Shown here: piece by piece, positions 25,829 to 35,264 of the stretch | Layout of the letters: each line of letters opens with the position of its first letter | How positions within the stretch are numbered: the stretch's first letter is position 1 | From: CAVTLG01 sp963735495 | GTDB taxonomy: Bacteria > Chloroflexota > Ktedonobacteria > Ktedonobacterales > Ktedonobacteraceae | DNA length: 64,000 bases | Direction of reading: 5' to 3' | Assembly (NCBI GenBank): GCA_963735495.1 | Contig: CAVTLG010000009.1 | Location: 1,302,001 to 1,366,000 of the forward strand | The notes under the pieces: model-generated | Database searches by the model: none | What the model saw: only the letters and a program-made list of their open reading frames with translations | Told to the model about the DNA's origin: nothing | Made by a program: the position numbers and the translations under genes

Positions 25829-27661
25829 TTACGCCTTTTGTCCGATATAGGTATCGAGGAAGCGCGCGATAGCGGGATAGGCCAGCAGGCGATTGGCTCG
25901 CTTGATCAGCCCATGCCCTTCATCATCAAAGCGCAAATATTCCACGGGCACCTCCCTGGCGCGCAGCGCCTTGACGATCTGCTCCGCCTCACCGACCGGT
26001 ACGCGTGGATCGTTCAAGCCGTGCACAACAAACAGTGGCGCGGTAATGCGCTCAACCGCATAGATCGGCGATATGCGCTCCAGGAACTCGCGGTCATGCT
26101 CCAGGCTCCCATACTCGGCCTCGCGTAATTTGCGCCTCCAGGGACCAGTATGCTCTAGAAAAGTGATAAAGTTAGCGATACCAACGATATCGACGCCAGC
26201 CGCCCACACATCCGGGTACGTCGTGATGGCAGAAAGCACCATGAAACCACCGTAACTACCGCCCATCACGGCAATACGGCGCGGATCTGCCACACCACTC
26301 TCACGCAACCACAGAGCCGCATACTTTAAATCCTCCACAGAATCCATACGCAACCGTACATCATCCAGACTCTGATACTCATATCCATAGCCGGTACTGC
26401 CGCGTACATTGGGCACGAACACGCCGTAGCCACAGCCAACCAGGTATTGAATAATCGCGTTAAATGCTGGACGCGACTGACTCTCGGGACCACCATGCAC
26501 ATAAACCACGACGGGCAAGTTGCGCTGCTCACCTACCGGTAAATACAGAAAAGCCGGTATCTCGCGCTCATCAAAGGTCGGATAGCGCACCAGCGACGGG
26601 ACCACAAAGGTCGCTCGCGGAATACCACCGAGCGCGCTACGGGTGGCCCGCACAATAACACCCGCGCTGGCATCCCAGACCCATACATCAGCGGTATCGT
26701 CAGCGGTCACAAAAGTCAACGCCAGACGTGTACCATCCTGTGACCAGGCCAGCTCAGCGATCACACCAGCGGGAAGCGTCGGCGCATTGAGTGCGGTACG
26801 CTGTTCCCAGCCATTGGCTACGTCCAGCAGTTCCAGTCGAGAGTACCCATCCTCATTCGTGACCACAGCCATTTTCGTACCATCGCCAGTCACCGCCAGC
26901 AATTCTCTATCCCAGGGAGCATCACTCAAATAGGTCATCTCGTTCGTGGCGAGATCCAGGTAAGCCAACGACAGAAACTGACGTCCATGATTACTGAGCA
27001 GATACAAGCCTTTTCGATCAGCCGACCATGCGACACTCTGGTATATGGATGCCCCTTCACCTGCTTCTGGCGTCAGAACGTGAGTCACAGTGGTCGACGT
27101 ATCCACAAGGATCAGTTGATTACGGAAATTCGTTTCATGGCGCGTAACCAACACCTGCTGTCCATCCGGCGCATACCCCTGCACATAATTCGTGCCATCC
27201 TGGCTGAGAAGCAGCTTTATCTCACCGCTCTCCATATGCCGTTCATACACATCAAAATAGCGCGCATCGCGCTCGTTACTGCTATAGGTAATACGCGTAC
27301 CATCGGGCGACCAGCCACCGAAGAGATACATCACGTCAGGTTGTGAGGTCAACGCCGTCAGCGTCGCGTCGCTCGTATCCAGCGTATACAATTGGGTACG
27401 CTCGTTCCCGCCGATATCACCTGCCACAAGCAGCAGATCCGCCTTTGGCGAGAACGTCGCACGGGACACACGCTCGCCTCGAAAAGTAAGCTGGTCAGGC
27501 CATAATGGGCGTGGACGTTGCAACTCTACAGGCACTTCCCACACCTCAGCCACTCCGGTAATATCCGTGAGAAAGGTAAGTCTATTTCCATCGGGCGAGA
27601 AACTGGGTCCAGACGCCGTACGCACATTCAGATAGCGCGCAAAACTATATTTTTCAGTCAC
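25829..27661 (-). CDS. S9-family prolyl-oligopeptidase-type peptidase
   Basis: A 610-residue two-domain serine peptidase. Residues about 15-340 are a beta-propeller with TolB/PD40-type repeats (GPSFSPDGNRLTFLT, GGWSPDGTRITYSS, LAWSQDGTRLALTF). The alpha/beta hydrolase domain follows: YVHGGPESQ, catalytic Ser in VMGGSYGGFMVL, Asp in HGLNDPRVPVGEAEQ and His in DDEGHGLIKRANR. No signal peptide is seen, so it is cytosolic. The family cleaves short peptides or acylated amino acids. The start MTEKYSFARYLNVRTA fits the family. Confidence 0.9.
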   Translation of the reverse strand: MTEKYSFARYLNVRTASGPSFSPDGNRLTFLTDITGVAEVWEVPVELQRPRPLWPDQLTFRGERVSRATFSPKADLLLVAGDIGGNERTQLYTLDTSDATLTALTSQPDVMYLFGGWSPDGTRITYSSNERDARYFDVYERHMESGEIKLLLSQDGTNYVQGYAPDGQQVLVTRHETNFRNQLILVDTSTTVTHVLTPEAGEGASIYQSVAWSADRKGLYLLSNHGRQFLSLAYLDLATNEMTYLSDAPWDRELLAVTGDGTKMAVVTNEDGYSRLELLDVANGWEQRTALNAPTLPAGVIAELAWSQDGTRLALTFVTADDTADVWVWDASAGVIVRATRSALGGIPRATFVVPSLVRYPTFDEREIPAFLYLPVGEQRNLPVVVYVHGGPESQSRPAFNAIIQYLVGCGYGVFVPNVRGSTGYGYEYQSLDDVRLRMDSVEDLKYAALWLRESGVADPRRIAVMGGSYGGFMVLSAITTYPDVWAAGVDIVGIANFITFLEHTGPWRRKLREAEYGSLEHDREFLERISPIYAVERITAPLFVVHGLNDPRVPVGEAEQIVKALRAREVPVEYLRFDDEGHGLIKRANRLLAYPAIARFLDTYIGQKA

Positions 27662-27796
27662 CGCAAAAACGTTCCTCTCATGTATTCATTGGCCAGGATG
27701 GTCTCGCAAGTATACAAGAACACAATCCGCCTATCCTATCTCCCTATTATAGCCCGTTTCCCATGAGGACTGCTTTGAGAGGAACCCAGGAGACAT

Positions 27797-28627
27797 TTAT
27801 GCCAGAGAGGGAGGCGCTTGATACGCCGAAATCTGCACCCCGTCACCTACACGCAGCATTCCGGCCCCTTCTGCCAGCAGATATTGTCCGAAGAGCACTT
27901 CGCGCTGAAATGTGCGATAGCGTGCAAGAGTTGCCATCGGTTCCTTGTTGGTCCGCACGCCTCTAGACGCATCAACAGTCGTAATCGCACAACGCTTGCA
28001 GGGCTTCACCACATGAAACGTCTGCTGGTTTATCTGAAAAGTGCGCCAGCTATCTTCTGCAAACGCTGGCGCACCTGCTATGACCAGATTGGGACGGAAA
28101 CGCTCAAGGGGTACAGGCGTAGCCAGGCGCTGATTGAGATCCTCCAGAGAGCCTGCGCCCAGCAGATGGTAAGGAAAGCTCGTGAAGGCTGCGAGATCGT
28201 GATTGCGCGCGTACTGCGCTTCAACAAAGCGCGGCGTGCTCTCAGGCATGAAGACGAGGCGGCACCAGACATGCAAGAAATCTTGAAACCAGGCATCCGC
28301 CTCGTCGCTGGCGGGAAGAGCCTCGCAGTTCCCCTGGTACCAGCGCACGACGCAAGATTGCGCATGCTGCGGAGACACAGGGATACGCAGCACAGACATG
28401 CCAGGGGCCTGGATACATAAGCCATCGTCATCGAGCGAAACAGTGATGCAGGCGAGACGCGGAAAGTCAAACTGCTGCAGACCCAGGCCCAACTCATTGA
28501 CGAGCAGCCAACGCCGGTCATAGCGCAGGCCACGCTCATCCATGTGCGCCTCCTGGACATCCGTTCCGGCGCACCCTTTGATGGGATACAGACGAATACG
28601 GCTCAGAAAGAGATCTGACATACTCAT
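27797..28627 (-). CDS. MOSC and MOSC_N domain protein
   Basis: A 276-residue protein with an N-terminal beta-barrel (LSRIRLYPIKGCAG, RWLLVNELG) and a MOSC domain (NLVIAGAPAFAEDSWRTFQI, then VKPCKRCAITTVDASRGVR). The conserved Cys of the MOSC domain, expected in the PCKRC stretch, binds the molybdenum cofactor or its sulfur in YcbX- and mARC-type reductases, which reduce N-hydroxylated compounds. No ferredoxin domain is fused, so an external electron donor is needed. No molybdopterin gene is nearby. Confidence 0.85.
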   Translation of the reverse strand: MSMSDLFLSRIRLYPIKGCAGTDVQEAHMDERGLRYDRRWLLVNELGLGLQQFDFPRLACITVSLDDDGLCIQAPGMSVLRIPVSPQHAQSCVVRWYQGNCEALPASDEADAWFQDFLHVWCRLVFMPESTPRFVEAQYARNHDLAAFTSFPYHLLGAGSLEDLNQRLATPVPLERFRPNLVIAGAPAFAEDSWRTFQINQQTFHVVKPCKRCAITTVDASRGVRTNKEPMATLARYRTFQREVLFGQYLLAEGAGMLRVGDGVQISAYQAPPSLA

Positions 28628-28676
28628 CTCCTTGTTCTCTGTAGCTCTCAGCGGACATTAACGAGGGAGGGTAACG

Positions 28677-28760
28677 CTGGGTAGGGGGCGTGTCCTTGCG
28701 ACCGCCCCGGGGGCCACCCGATGAGCACCGAGGGCGCACGCAAGGTGACGCCCCTACCCG
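28677..28760. repeat. Family A palindrome between the MOSC gene and tex
   Basis: Left arm CTGGGTAGGGGGCGTGTCCT (28677-28696) and right arm AGGTGACGCCCCTACCCG (28743-28760) with CGCCCC/GGGCGC further inside. The left arm has the GTGTCCTTGCG variant and the right the CACCTTGCG variant, so the two arms come from different subtypes. Confidence 0.75.
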
Positions 28761-28807
28761 TTTGAATTCAGACCACGACCTCGCAACAACCCCTTGTGAT
28801 CCACAGG

Positions 28808-31195
28808 TCATTGTTGGGTGTTACGCATGCTCAATTGTACGCGTCCGCGCTGCATATCAACCTTAAGGACACGTACCTGCACGACCTGTCCTACGGCTAC
28901 AACAGTCAATGGATCGCGCACAAAGTGGTCGGCCAATTCCGAAACGTGCACCAGCCCATCCTGCTTGACACCAATATCGACAAAAGCGCCAAAATCGACC
29001 ACGTTACGCACCGTCCCTTGCAGGATCATGCCCGGCTGTAAGTCTTCTATTTTCAGCACGTCGTGGCGCAAAATAGGCGCGGGCAACGCGTCACGCGGAT
29101 CAAGTCCAGGCTTCTCCAGGTTCTCCAGGATATCATTGAGTGTAGGCAGACCAACCCCCACCGTTTTGGCAATCTCAGCCAGCGCGACCTGCTCACTACT
29201 CGCGCTCTGCGCCGGACGATTGCGGTTTGTGCGACCCAGGCTGTTCTGCAACTGCCCCAGCGTATTTTGCATCTTGAGCTGCTGCCGGAACTGCGCGATC
29301 CGTTCGGCGGGACGAGCATGGTTCCCTTCACCCGGTAGCATTGCCAGAATAGCCCGTGTGGCCACATAGCTTTCGGGGTGAATAAAGGTGTTGTCGAGCA
29401 GCTCGTCGCCATTGGCAATTTTGAGGAAGCCTGCCGCCTGCACAAAGGCGACTGGACCCAGACCAGAGACCTTTTGCAGCTCCTGCCGCGCCTTGAACGG
29501 TCCATGCTCCTCGCGATACTTTACGATGGCATTGGCGACACGGGAATTAATGCCTGATACGTGCTTGAGCAACGCAGCCGAGGCCGAGTTCACTTCGACG
29601 CCGGCAAAGTTGACACACGAGACCACCACGCGCTCTAGCATCCCCGCCAGCTCTTTCTGATCAACATCATGCTGATAGAGTCCAACGCCAACCGCTTTGG
29701 GGTCGATCTTCACCAATTCGGCCAGCGGATCTTGCAAGCGTCGCGCAATGGAGATCGTCCCGCGCTGTGTGGCATCCAGCGTGGGAAACTCTTCCCGCGC
29801 AGCCTCCGAGGCGGAGTAGACCGAAGCACCAGCCTCATTCACAATCATGTAGCCGATCTTCTGTGCGTGCGGTGCCTGCTCCATCTCACTCAATAGCGGC
29901 GCCACGAGTTGCTCTGTCTCGCGGGACGCGGTCCCGTTGCCTATCGAGATCACGCTGATATGGTGTTGCGTCAGCAATGAGCGCAGTAGTTGACGCGCTT
30001 TCTCTTCTTGATATAAATACATGGTGTCCGAGGTGATATATTTCCCTGTCTCATCGACCACGGTGAGCTTACAGCCTGTACGAAAGCCAGGATCAATACC
30101 AAGCACCTTTTTGCCACGCAGAGGCGGCTGCAACAGCAGATTGCGCAGGTTCGCCGCGAAAATATTGATGGCATGCTCCTCTGCTTTACGCGTCAGTTCA
30201 ACACGCACTTCGCGTTCCATGGCCGGAGCCAGCAGACGCTTATAGCCATCCTCCTGCGCATCGGAGAGCAGTTGCGCGAAGGGCGACGTGGCTTTGACCG
30301 GGTAATGCTGCGTGATATCCGCTTGCGCCTGCTCGTAGGGCAGATTCACACCGACGCGCAACACTTCTTCGCGTTCGGCACGGTTGAGCGCCAGGATACG
30401 ATGCGGCACCAGTTTTGTCACATCCTCGTTGAACTCGTAATACAATTGATAGACGCCATTGGGATCTTTCTCGGCGATCTTCTCGGGGTCCACAACTTTT
30501 GTGGCGACAACCGACTGACGAAAGAAGCGCGTGCGCACACTACCACGCACATTCGCATCCTCCGCGACCACTTCAGCGACAATATCACTGGCTCCAGCAT
30601 AGGCTTCCAGGCTGGTATCCACACCCTTTTCCGCGTCCAGGAAGGCACGCGCATATTCCTCCAGGTGCGCACTGGCATCGCCCAACAGTTCTGGCTGCTG
30701 TAAAATAATAGCGGCGAGCGGAGCCAGTCCTTTCTCACGGGCAACACTGGCGCGCGTTTTGCGCTTGGGACGATAAGGAAGATAGAGATCCTCAACCTCT
30801 TGCAGCGTCGTAGCCGCTTCAATGGCGGCAGCCAGCTCGGGAGTCAGTTTGCCCTGGCTACCGATCATTCTGTGCACATCCATTTTTCGCTCATAGAGGG
30901 CGCGTAGCGCGGCGGCACGGTCTGCGATGGCCTGAATTTGCACCTCGTCCAGGCTACCCGTCACCTCTTTACGATAGCGTGCAATAAAGGGGATTGTATT
31001 GCCCTCATCCAATAATGCAATGGTGCGTGCAATCTGCCCACTCTGTATACCCAGCTCTGCGTTGAGCGTCCGCGCAATATCAGCAACCGCCAGGGTTTCT
31101 GCCGCCGCAGTCTCTGGCGCAGTTGGTGTCTGGTTGGTCTGTTCTTGAGTCGCCAAATGCGTAAGCCTACCTTCCGTTATCCAGAACTTAGACAT
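28808..31195 (-). CDS. tex: Tex-family RNA-binding transcription accessory protein
   Basis: A 795-residue Tex protein: N-terminal helical region (IPFIARYRKEVTGSLDEVQI), YqgF-like domain (KVLGIDPGFRTGCKLTVVD), helix-hairpin-helix (GINSRVANAIVKYREEHGPF) and C-terminal S1 domain (GMILQGTVRNVVDFGAFVDI, then LSMRN). Tex associates with RNA and the transcription machinery. A linker of about 55 residues between HhH and S1 is Gln/Asn/Ala-rich. The start is uncertain: ATG 31195 gives MSKFWITEGRLTHL before ATQEQTNQTP, and it lies within a few bases of the likely IS607 end, so the native start may have been altered by the insertion. Confidence 0.93.
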   Translation of the reverse strand: MSKFWITEGRLTHLATQEQTNQTPTAPETAAAETLAVADIARTLNAELGIQSGQIARTIALLDEGNTIPFIARYRKEVTGSLDEVQIQAIADRAAALRALYERKMDVHRMIGSQGKLTPELAAAIEAATTLQEVEDLYLPYRPKRKTRASVAREKGLAPLAAIILQQPELLGDASAHLEEYARAFLDAEKGVDTSLEAYAGASDIVAEVVAEDANVRGSVRTRFFRQSVVATKVVDPEKIAEKDPNGVYQLYYEFNEDVTKLVPHRILALNRAEREEVLRVGVNLPYEQAQADITQHYPVKATSPFAQLLSDAQEDGYKRLLAPAMEREVRVELTRKAEEHAINIFAANLRNLLLQPPLRGKKVLGIDPGFRTGCKLTVVDETGKYITSDTMYLYQEEKARQLLRSLLTQHHISVISIGNGTASRETEQLVAPLLSEMEQAPHAQKIGYMIVNEAGASVYSASEAAREEFPTLDATQRGTISIARRLQDPLAELVKIDPKAVGVGLYQHDVDQKELAGMLERVVVSCVNFAGVEVNSASAALLKHVSGINSRVANAIVKYREEHGPFKARQELQKVSGLGPVAFVQAAGFLKIANGDELLDNTFIHPESYVATRAILAMLPGEGNHARPAERIAQFRQQLKMQNTLGQLQNSLGRTNRNRPAQSASSEQVALAEIAKTVGVGLPTLNDILENLEKPGLDPRDALPAPILRHDVLKIEDLQPGMILQGTVRNVVDFGAFVDIGVKQDGLVHVSELADHFVRDPLTVVAVGQVVQVRVLKVDMQRGRVQLSMRNTQQ

Positions 31196-31199
31196 TTAT

Positions 31200-31327
31200 G
31201 GACAAGCCATATTTGCTGTCTGGTTCCTGCTTCGATGAGAGAAGTTTCACTTGCTGTTTCCAAAAAGCCAGAGCTTCTCTCTCCACAGGCGTCAATTCCC
31301 GTGGAACTCACGGTACTCACTTTTTTG
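31200..31327 (-). ncRNA. Candidate omega RNA region downstream of tnpB
   Basis: On the minus strand, directly after the tnpB stop, the sequence holds a hairpin ACCGTGAGTTCCACGGG followed by AATTGACGCC, then a second stem around AGAGCTTCTCTCTC. TnpB proteins use a guide RNA made from the 3' end of the gene and the right end of the element. Position and structure fit; no boundary can be set from sequence alone. Confidence 0.45.
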
Positions 31328-32473
31328 CTATCCTGCTGCTGTTAATGCCAGATTGATAGCGGCATTATAGTCGCGGTCGGAGACGTATCCGCAGGCTTCG
31401 CACCTGAAAATCCGATCTGCAAGGGTGAGATCCTCATCAACCCATCCACACCAGGAACAGGTCTTACTCGATGGTTCCCAACGCGAAACCGTAGAAACAA
31501 GGGACCCAGACTGTTTGGTTTTGTATTCCAATTGTCTCCGAAACTCAAAGAAGCCGACATCAGCAATAGCTCGTGAAAGTGTGCGATTTTTGAGCATGCC
31601 ACTGATATTGAGATCCTCAAGGACGATGCACGCAGGACGTTCATGATCTGGCTTGGTTTTCGCGGCAATCATGGATGTAACCTTGTGCAAGGTGTCTTTG
31701 CGAACATTGGCGATGTGGGCATGGAATCGGGCAAGTTTGCGGGTTGCCTTTTTCCGATTGTTCGATCCCTTCACCTTACGGCTATGCAGACGAGAGAGCC
31801 TCTTGAGCTTCTTGAGACGGGATCGGAGTGCTTTCGGGTTCTCGAACGCGGTACCATTTGAGCACGTTGCTAGCGTCTTAATGCCCAGATCTACGCCAAG
31901 AGTAGGACCTGTCGCGGTGATGGGGTCGGCTCCTTCTTCCTCTACCTGGACACTGACGAACCACCGACCAGCCTGCTCTGAGACCGTCGCAGAAAGAATC
32001 TTGACGTTTTTCGTTGGGATGTATCCAGCTTCTTTCAAGCGCAGTTTGCCAAGCCTGGGCAATTGAACAGCCTGCTCAAAGACATGAATGGCACCAGTCA
32101 AGCGAAAGCTCCCAATGCCTTTCTTCTTGCTTTTAAATTTGGGATAGCCACATTTCCCTTTCCATTTCCCTCGTTTCTTGAGTGCGATCTTGCGAAAGAA
32201 GTGCTTAAATGCCTTTTCCAGATTTCGAAGGGACTCCTGTGGAGCGCATTTTGACACTTCATACATCCACGGAAGATCTGTTTGTTTGAGTGCATTGAGT
32301 TCTTTATGCAGACTGATGGCAGAAGGCGTCTTGCGTCCCGCTTCGCGTCCTTCTTCATAGCGACGTAATCCCCAGTTGTACGTATAACGAGCGACACCAG
32401 CATGCTTGAGACACGCAGTCTTTTGGGCATGGTTGAGATCGAGTTCTGTCTTATACCCGTGGATCGTCTTCAT
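31328..32473 (-). CDS. tnpB: RNA-guided nuclease TnpB of IS607 element
   Basis: A 381-residue TnpB. The RuvC aspartate and glutamate lie in TLGVDLGIKTLAT and CIVLEDLNISGML, the last Asp in YVSDRDYNAAINLAL; the zinc finger uses CSWCG and CEACG. The N-terminal OrfB helix-turn-helix region starts KTELDLNHAQK. All catalytic positions are present, so the nuclease may be active. Start 32473 follows GAGGAGGG and is preferred over an upstream in-frame Met at 32551. TnpB promotes element retention by cutting donor sites with a guide RNA. Confidence 0.93.
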   Translation of the reverse strand: MKTIHGYKTELDLNHAQKTACLKHAGVARYTYNWGLRRYEEGREAGRKTPSAISLHKELNALKQTDLPWMYEVSKCAPQESLRNLEKAFKHFFRKIALKKRGKWKGKCGYPKFKSKKKGIGSFRLTGAIHVFEQAVQLPRLGKLRLKEAGYIPTKNVKILSATVSEQAGRWFVSVQVEEEGADPITATGPTLGVDLGIKTLATCSNGTAFENPKALRSRLKKLKRLSRLHSRKVKGSNNRKKATRKLARFHAHIANVRKDTLHKVTSMIAAKTKPDHERPACIVLEDLNISGMLKNRTLSRAIADVGFFEFRRQLEYKTKQSGSLVSTVSRWEPSSKTCSWCGWVDEDLTLADRIFRCEACGYVSDRDYNAAINLALTAAG

Positions 32474-33053
32474 CCTTGCCCTCCTCTTGCATGACATGCT
32501 CAACACACTGTTTGATCTTCTCCACTCGCCGTTTTGAGGTTCTGCGTCCATAAATTCGGCTTGCCATGCTGGTGATCACCGCAATAAAATCATCGACCAA
32601 ATCATTGTCCGTATCGGATGGAAAGATAACTTCTAATCGCCGTCCCTGCACCTTGAGCAGTTGTTCAATATAGTTGAATCCGAAACGGGTAAGTCGATCA
32701 GGACGTTCAACAATGATCACCCCAATAGTTGTGTCAGTCAGAACTTTTATGAGCTTCGGGCGACTGTCGTTCAGTCCTGATGCAAGCTCACTTACCATCT
32801 TCGTCACCTGATAGCCTTTTGATGCTGCATAGTCCTTGAGACGCTGCGTCTGTCTCTCCAAATCCTCTTTTTGATCGGCTGATGAGACACGAGCATAGAG
32901 AGCAACACCGGTTGCTGCTTGTGGTTGTGCCGGTTCACGTACAATGATGGTTCCGGTATCGAGTTGATAGGCATCAAGCTTTCCTACTTTCCACCAACGA
33001 AATGCCGTCTTGTAACTGACGCCCATCTTTTTTGCATATGCACTTAATCTCAT
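32451..33053 (-). CDS. tnpA: IS607-type serine recombinase transposase TnpA
   Basis: A 200-residue recombinase. Residues 1-50 form a MerR-like helix-turn-helix (LSAYAKKMGVSYKTAFRWWK), placed N-terminally as in IS607; the resolvase domain has VALYARVSSADQKEDLERQ with the catalytic Ser, then the Arg-containing IVERPDRLTRFGF block. It catalyses strand exchange at GG-core sites with no inverted repeats. The end overlaps the start of tnpB by 23 bp, so the two are translated together. Confidence 0.93.
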   Translation of the reverse strand: MRLSAYAKKMGVSYKTAFRWWKVGKLDAYQLDTGTIIVREPAQPQAATGVALYARVSSADQKEDLERQTQRLKDYAASKGYQVTKMVSELASGLNDSRPKLIKVLTDTTIGVIIVERPDRLTRFGFNYIEQLLKVQGRRLEVIFPSDTDNDLVDDFIAVITSMASRIYGRRTSKRRVEKIKQCVEHVMQEEGKDEDDPRV

Positions 33054-33216
33054 GTGTATAGAATGGCATAAACATCCCTAAATGTCAATACTCTATTTAG
33101 CTATTCATCACCCTAGTGCATGATCACTTAATCGTTGGCAACCACTCAGCTACATACTCCCATTCACAAAATTGTGCAGACGAAGCACATTTCGCAAGAG
33201 GATAGTACCACAATCG

Positions 33217-34881
33217 TCAAGGATAAGGAGCATTGCGCTGCGCCGCTTTGGGCATTGGCGCGGGTCTACCCAGCAAACCACCTATCCAACCCAGTATCCA
33301 GGCAATCATGAGAGCACTGAGCACCGCAGCAACCACGTTGACCAGGAAGGGTTGCCCCCGCAGGAGCGTAAAATGTGGAAGAGTAGGCTTGACAATACTC
33401 CATGCCAGTTGACTGGCGCTCCTGGGATCGATATTGGGGTCGTGCGCATCAATTTCTTGCACATTTTGCACGAAAACTACAGTGATGCAGGTCACGAGCG
33501 TGAGCCAGAAGACGATTGTGCCGATAATGGCCGTCCAGTAGCCACTCCAGCCAGCGCGCGCCGAGGAACCGCCTTTGCGCGTGGCTTTGGAGCCGGCAAT
33601 CATACAAAAAAACAGGCCGATGATGATTGCCAGGTAAAAAGCTTCTTGTCGCTTCAGCACAAACACGAGGACTCCGGTCAACAGACCTTGCAGTAATCCC
33701 CATAAGCACCCCTGGCTAAATGGACTGGTCTGAGACTGCACAGGCCGTGCCGGTGTTTGCGGTGCCATACCTCCATAGCCTCCAGGAGGCCGACGTGCCC
33801 GCGTGCCTGCTGACGTGCCTTTTGCCGGTGCGTACGGCTGGTTCTGATAGGGCACGATGGGTTGAGCATTACCGCTATACCCCTGCTGCGTCGACGGTTG
33901 ATAAGGCTGGACTTGATAGGGATTGCTTTGATAGACTTGCGGAGGTGGTGCCGGCAGCACGAGAGGTGCAGCCGCAGATACCATAGGTGCCGCCACGATG
34001 GTCCTGTCAGCATAAGGATCTAGAGACGCCGGTTGCAACGCCTGCATAAATTCACGCATGCTCTGATAGCGCTGATCAGCCTGCACAGCTAACGCCTTCA
34101 GTAGAACACGCTCCACATGCAATGAGAGCGCTGGATTTAACTGGCGTGGAGCAAGCAGACGATCCTGCATACCACGACTGACGGCAGCCGGTGGCAGTCG
34201 ATTGGTCAACAACAGGTACATCGTCGCAGCTACCGAGTAGATATCCGACTGAGGACTGGTTTTGCCCAGGTATTGCTCAAGCGGGCTGAAACCTTCCGAG
34301 ACGGCCTTAATCAGGGTCTGGCTCCCGCGCATGGGATCATAGAGCTTGGTCAAGCCAAAATCGACCAGCACCGTGGTTTGTTGCGGGGTGAGGATGATAT
34401 TGCCTGGTTTGATGTCACGATGCATAATCGGCGGGTTACGGCTATGGAGCTCCTGCAACACCTCCATAATCGGCACAAGCCACGCCAGCACCTCCTGTTC
34501 GCTACAGGGACCATTTGCCCGTTGAAAGGGTTCTTGTTCTCCAATTGGTCCACCTGGCTCACGCGCATGCAAGAGTTGTAAAAGATTCTGTCCCTCTATC
34601 AATTGCATTACGAGATAAAAGCGCCCATTGGCCTCTAATGCATCATAAACCTCGGGCAGGTGTGGACTGCGTACCGTAAAAAGCACACCCGCCTCCATCA
34701 GCGCCTGGCGACGTGCCGCAGGCGTCACATCATACGTTTCTTTAATCGCACAGGGACGATTGCCTTCGCTGGTATCGATACCGCGATAGACCGCTCCGAA
34801 GCCCCCGCTATTAATCAGATTGCCAATAATATAATGGCCTCCGACAATAGTCCCCGGTGTTAGCGCTATTGGTAAGCCCAT
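33217..34881 (-). CDS. Membrane Ser/Thr protein kinase
   Basis: A 554-residue Hanks-type kinase. The kinase domain has the glycine loop LINSGGFGAVYRG, the Lys in PCAIKE, catalytic loop IMHRDIKPGNIIL and metal-binding VDFGLTKLYD (residues about 20-280). A Pro/Gln/Tyr-rich juxtamembrane region follows, then four hydrophobic segments (about 400-540) near the C-terminus. This multi-pass C-terminal membrane domain is common in this lineage. The start 34881 (GLPIALTPGT) is chosen; an in-frame Met at 34941 lies only five bases from a TATAGT-like box. It may answer to envelope signals. No phosphatase gene is adjacent. Confidence 0.88.
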   Translation of the reverse strand: MGLPIALTPGTIVGGHYIIGNLINSGGFGAVYRGIDTSEGNRPCAIKETYDVTPAARRQALMEAGVLFTVRSPHLPEVYDALEANGRFYLVMQLIEGQNLLQLLHAREPGGPIGEQEPFQRANGPCSEQEVLAWLVPIMEVLQELHSRNPPIMHRDIKPGNIILTPQQTTVLVDFGLTKLYDPMRGSQTLIKAVSEGFSPLEQYLGKTSPQSDIYSVAATMYLLLTNRLPPAAVSRGMQDRLLAPRQLNPALSLHVERVLLKALAVQADQRYQSMREFMQALQPASLDPYADRTIVAAPMVSAAAPLVLPAPPPQVYQSNPYQVQPYQPSTQQGYSGNAQPIVPYQNQPYAPAKGTSAGTRARRPPGGYGGMAPQTPARPVQSQTSPFSQGCLWGLLQGLLTGVLVFVLKRQEAFYLAIIIGLFFCMIAGSKATRKGGSSARAGWSGYWTAIIGTIVFWLTLVTCITVVFVQNVQEIDAHDPNIDPRSASQLAWSIVKPTLPHFTLLRGQPFLVNVVAAVLSALMIAWILGWIGGLLGRPAPMPKAAQRNAPYP

Positions 34882-35095
34882 AACTGAGCGATTTCCTCTA
34901 CTTTCCGCACTACACGACCCAACAACAGAGAGTATCTCCATTACTATAGACGTATCAACATATGTACGTCAAAATTCCCGCAGAGTTACGCCGTTCTCGC
35001 ATTACAGCCCGGGCCACTCGCCAACCCTCCAGGTATGTATGCAAAAAGAAATTTCCCCCCTTTTCTCCTATTTTGACGTTTAGACTATCGCAGAC

Positions 35096-35127
35096 AAAAG
35101 GCCCCCCAACCTTGCGGAGGGCGGCCT
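35096..35127 (-). terminator. Hairpin with T tract
   Basis: On the minus strand AGGCC...CCCTCCGCAAGGTTGGGG ends in GGCCTTTTGT. It follows the small disrupted gene at 35265-35591 and precedes the kinase, so it would separate their transcripts. Confidence 0.5.
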
Positions 35128-35264
35128 GATTAAGTAAAGTCCCGAGCATGAAAACGCAAAGGAAGTTTCCTTGTTTGGAAGACCATACCACAGTGAGGTA
35201 TTAGAGACCCTGATGAAGAACCTCAACAATTGCTGCTGGGTAAGTACCGATGCTCCCAGCACGT

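Larger units (their letters stand above)
31200..33110 (-). mobile_element. IS607-family insertion sequence
   Basis: Contains a serine recombinase gene and a tnpB gene in the usual IS607 order, overlapping by 23 bp, both intact by motif. It sits between tex and a protein kinase gene. The exact ends were not determined; the left limit should lie between 31196 and 31327 and the right between 33054 and about 33200, since IS607 leaves no inverted repeats or target duplication. Confidence 0.8.
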
